In this document: positions 4,548 to 6,008 of the stretch, piece by piece
Position numbering within the stretch: the first letter of the stretch is position 1
Layout: each line of letters begins with the position of its first letter
Assembly (NCBI GenBank): GCA_026983895.1
Contig: JALSTF010000264.1
Span: 1 to 6,008 of the forward strand
Reading direction: 5' to 3'
DNA from: Sulfurovum sp.
GTDB taxonomy: Bacteria > Campylobacterota > Campylobacteria > Campylobacterales > Sulfurovaceae
Length of the DNA: 6,008 bases
Notes under the pieces: model-generated
What the model saw: the letters and a program-made list of their open reading frames with translations, nothing else
Told to the model about the DNA's origin: nothing
Databases searched by the model: none
Program-made: the position numbers and the translations under genes

Positions 4548-6008
4548 CTCTTATCTCCTCTTTTGTATTGGCAACCGCTGCGGGTGATACACTCAGCGTT
4601 TCTATGCCAAGCTTCAGCAGTCGGGGAATGGCCCGGGGGTCTGCAGCAAGCTCTCCGCAGATGCTGACCGGTTTGTCAGACTGTTCCACAACACTTTTGA
4701 TGGCATCGTAAATAACAGGAGAGTGTGCATCGACCTTGAGCGAAGGGTGTGTCCTTTCTATAGCGAAAAGGTATTGTGTCAAGTCATTGGTCCCGATGGA
4801 GTAGAAGTCCACCACTTCATTGAACTCTGGTATCAAAAAAAGTACGGAGGGAACTTCCACCATGATGCCAAATTGCACCGAAGAGATATCCAGACCATAC
4901 TTTTTTGCTGTTTCCTCTGCAAAGGTTTTTGCTTCGGTGAACTCTTCTATTGTGCTGATCATCGGGAACATCACTTTGATAGCTTTGCCCTGGACAGCGA
5001 GGAAAATGGCATGCAGCTGTTCTTCGAGAAGTTCGGGGTGCGTCTTGAAAAGGCGAACCCCTCTGACGCCAAGAAAAGGATTCGCCTCTTCTGGCAAGCT
5101 CAGATAAGGCAGCTTCTTGTCTCCGCCGACATCGAGGGTCCGTACAGTGATCTCGTCAAAAAGTGCAAAGATCTCCCTATAAGCTTTCGTCTGTGTATCC
5201 AGGCTTGGCTTCTGCTCTTTGAAAAGAAACTCGCTTCTCAGCAAGCCGATCCCCTCGGCCCCTTCCTCTTTGGCTGTTTCTGCCGAGGCGGCATCAGCCA
5301 CATTCGCAAAGACCCTGATCTGTTTTTTTGCCCGGGTCAATGCTTTTTCAAAACGTTTTTGAAAGGCTTTGTCTTTCTCTGCCATATCTTTTCTTTGGCG
5401 TTCTTCGGCTTTTTGAAGATCCTCTTCCCCGGGTTTGGGAACGATGCATCCGCTGTCAGCATCGAGTATGACCGTGCTGCCATTTTCTATCTCTGCATAG
5501 TCGGCTATAAGAGAGGGGATGCCCGAAGCCCTGAGCAAAATGGCTGTGTGTGAGGTCAGGGTGGTCTCCTTGAGCACCACACCCTCTATGGGATGCTGTT
5601 TGAGCTGTTCTATCTGGCTGGGAAGCAGGTCATGGGCCAAAAGTATGGCAGGACCTTCGGGAAGAAGCATTTGGGTTTCTATGCCCATCTGTGTTTTCAC
5701 GCGCTGCAAAATATCTTTGTAGTCCGTGATCTTGGCTTCCATCTTGCTTCCGACCAGCCGGGCGGACTCTTCGGCGATCGTGGCTTCGAAGTTCTCAAGC
5801 GAATCACACGCTCCGGATATGACGGACAAAAGTTCTTTCTGGGCAAGATAGATCGCGGCATTTTCTTCTTTTTCGTGGGTCTGGTAGTCTGTCTCAAGCG
5901 CCTCTTTTGCTTTTAAAAGTGCTTCCCGAAAGTCCAGGCTGTTCTCTCTTCTGCTCTCCCTCTGGGCGTAACGGAAAGCAGGGGCAAGGGCGATTCCTCG
6001 TGAGATGA
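4540..6008 (-). CDS. PTS enzyme I domain, probably of a multiphosphoryl transfer protein (partial)
   Basis: Phosphoenolpyruvate-protein phosphotransferase, cytosolic, supplying phosphate to the PTS. The frame stays open to the right edge (489 complete codons visible), so the N-terminus is missing; the TTG at 5829 is internal, not the start. The visible sequence begins ISRGIALAPAF, the normal start of an EI domain. It then has the phospho-His in LTSHTAILL (His codon 5548-5550), GAEGIGLLRSEFLF, TVRTLDVGGDKKLPYL, NPFLGVRGVRLF, KVMFPMIS, FGIMVEVP, SIGTNDLTQY and the C-terminal CGELAADP with the active cysteine. All known PEP and Mg-binding motifs are present. The protein stops soon after the CGELA motif, about 40 residues shorter than free EI of E. 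coli, as in NagF/FruB-type fusions. Because its partner NagE lacks EIIA, an EIIA-HPr-EI fusion is likely, but HPr and EIIA are outside the window. Odd: the usual GG before the TSH motif is replaced by ETT-L. Confidence 0.9.
   Translation of the reverse strand, partial: ISRGIALAPAFRYAQRESRRENSLDFREALLKAKEALETDYQTHEKEENAAIYLAQKELLSVISGACDSLENFEATIAEESARLVGSKMEAKITDYKDILQRVKTQMGIETQMLLPEGPAILLAHDLLPSQIEQLKQHPIEGVVLKETTLTSHTAILLRASGIPSLIADYAEIENGSTVILDADSGCIVPKPGEEDLQKAEERQRKDMAEKDKAFQKRFEKALTRAKKQIRVFANVADAASAETAKEEGAEGIGLLRSEFLFKEQKPSLDTQTKAYREIFALFDEITVRTLDVGGDKKLPYLSLPEEANPFLGVRGVRLFKTHPELLEEQLHAIFLAVQGKAIKVMFPMISTIEEFTEAKTFAEETAKKYGLDISSVQFGIMVEVPSVLFLIPEFNEVVDFYSIGTNDLTQYLFAIERTHPSLKVDAHSPVIYDAIKSVVEQSDKPVSICGELAADPRAIPRLLKLGIETLSVSPAAVANTKEEIRDV

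Noticed and set aside
4723..5553. 276-codon plus-strand open frame opposite the EI gene
   Set aside because: The minus strand encodes every EI motif across the same bases; this frame is a shadow produced by codon bias.
5827..5829. TTG as the start of enzyme I
   Set aside because: The frame upstream continues without a stop and encodes the conserved EI N-terminal region (ISRGIALAPAF), so the true start is beyond the window.

Overview
The window looks like chromosomal DNA from a Campylobacterota-type bacterium, most plausibly a Sulfurovum/Sulfurimonas-like relative. This is an inference from the AT-rich leader regions, the AAGGA-type ribosome binding sites, and the style of the small exported proteins and lipoproteins. 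No rRNA, tRNA or core marker gene is present to confirm it. No CRISPR array, insertion sequence or RNA gene is evident.

Layout, left to right. Bases 1-116 hold the last 37 codons of a plus-strand sensor histidine kinase. A 12-bp hairpin at 147-183 separates it from a block of genes that all lie on the minus strand. These are a 285-aa lipoprotein with a calcium-loop/Cna-B-like N-terminal region and an MPGxGD repeat tail (189-1046); an unrecognised 322-aa lipoprotein (1180-2148); two very small secreted acidic proteins of 73 aa (2329-2550) and 67 aa (2843-3046); NagE, an N-acetylglucosamine-type PTS permease with EIIC and EIIB but no EIIA (3150-4547); and the enzyme I part of a phosphotransferase protein that runs off the right edge (4540 to beyond 6008). 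The last two overlap by 8 bases and form an operon transcribed right to left. EI would pass phosphate from phosphoenolpyruvate through HPr and EIIA, probably fused to its unseen N-terminus, to Cys408 of NagE and then to the imported sugar.

The most interesting signal is regulatory. Three of the minus-strand genes (the 285-aa lipoprotein and both small secreted proteins) carry the same promoter architecture: two [A/G]GTAAT hexamers exactly 11 bp apart, then 10 bp, then a -10-like hexamer (TACAAT or TATCAT). The order and spacing are identical in all three, while the intervening bases of the 285-aa gene's copy are largely different. Tandem 11-bp repeats in place of a -35 box are the classical layout for activation by an OmpR/PhoB-family response regulator. 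The adjacent histidine kinase is an obvious candidate for part of the controlling two-component system. The window therefore appears to hold a small cell-envelope regulon of exported proteins of unknown function beside its sensor.

The PTS half has higher GC (about 50% in a hand-counted line) than the lipoprotein half (about 33% in one line of the 322-aa gene). This fits a separate origin for the sugar-uptake operon. A run of nine G at 2834-2842, directly behind the stop codon of the 67-aa gene, is a possible slippage site.
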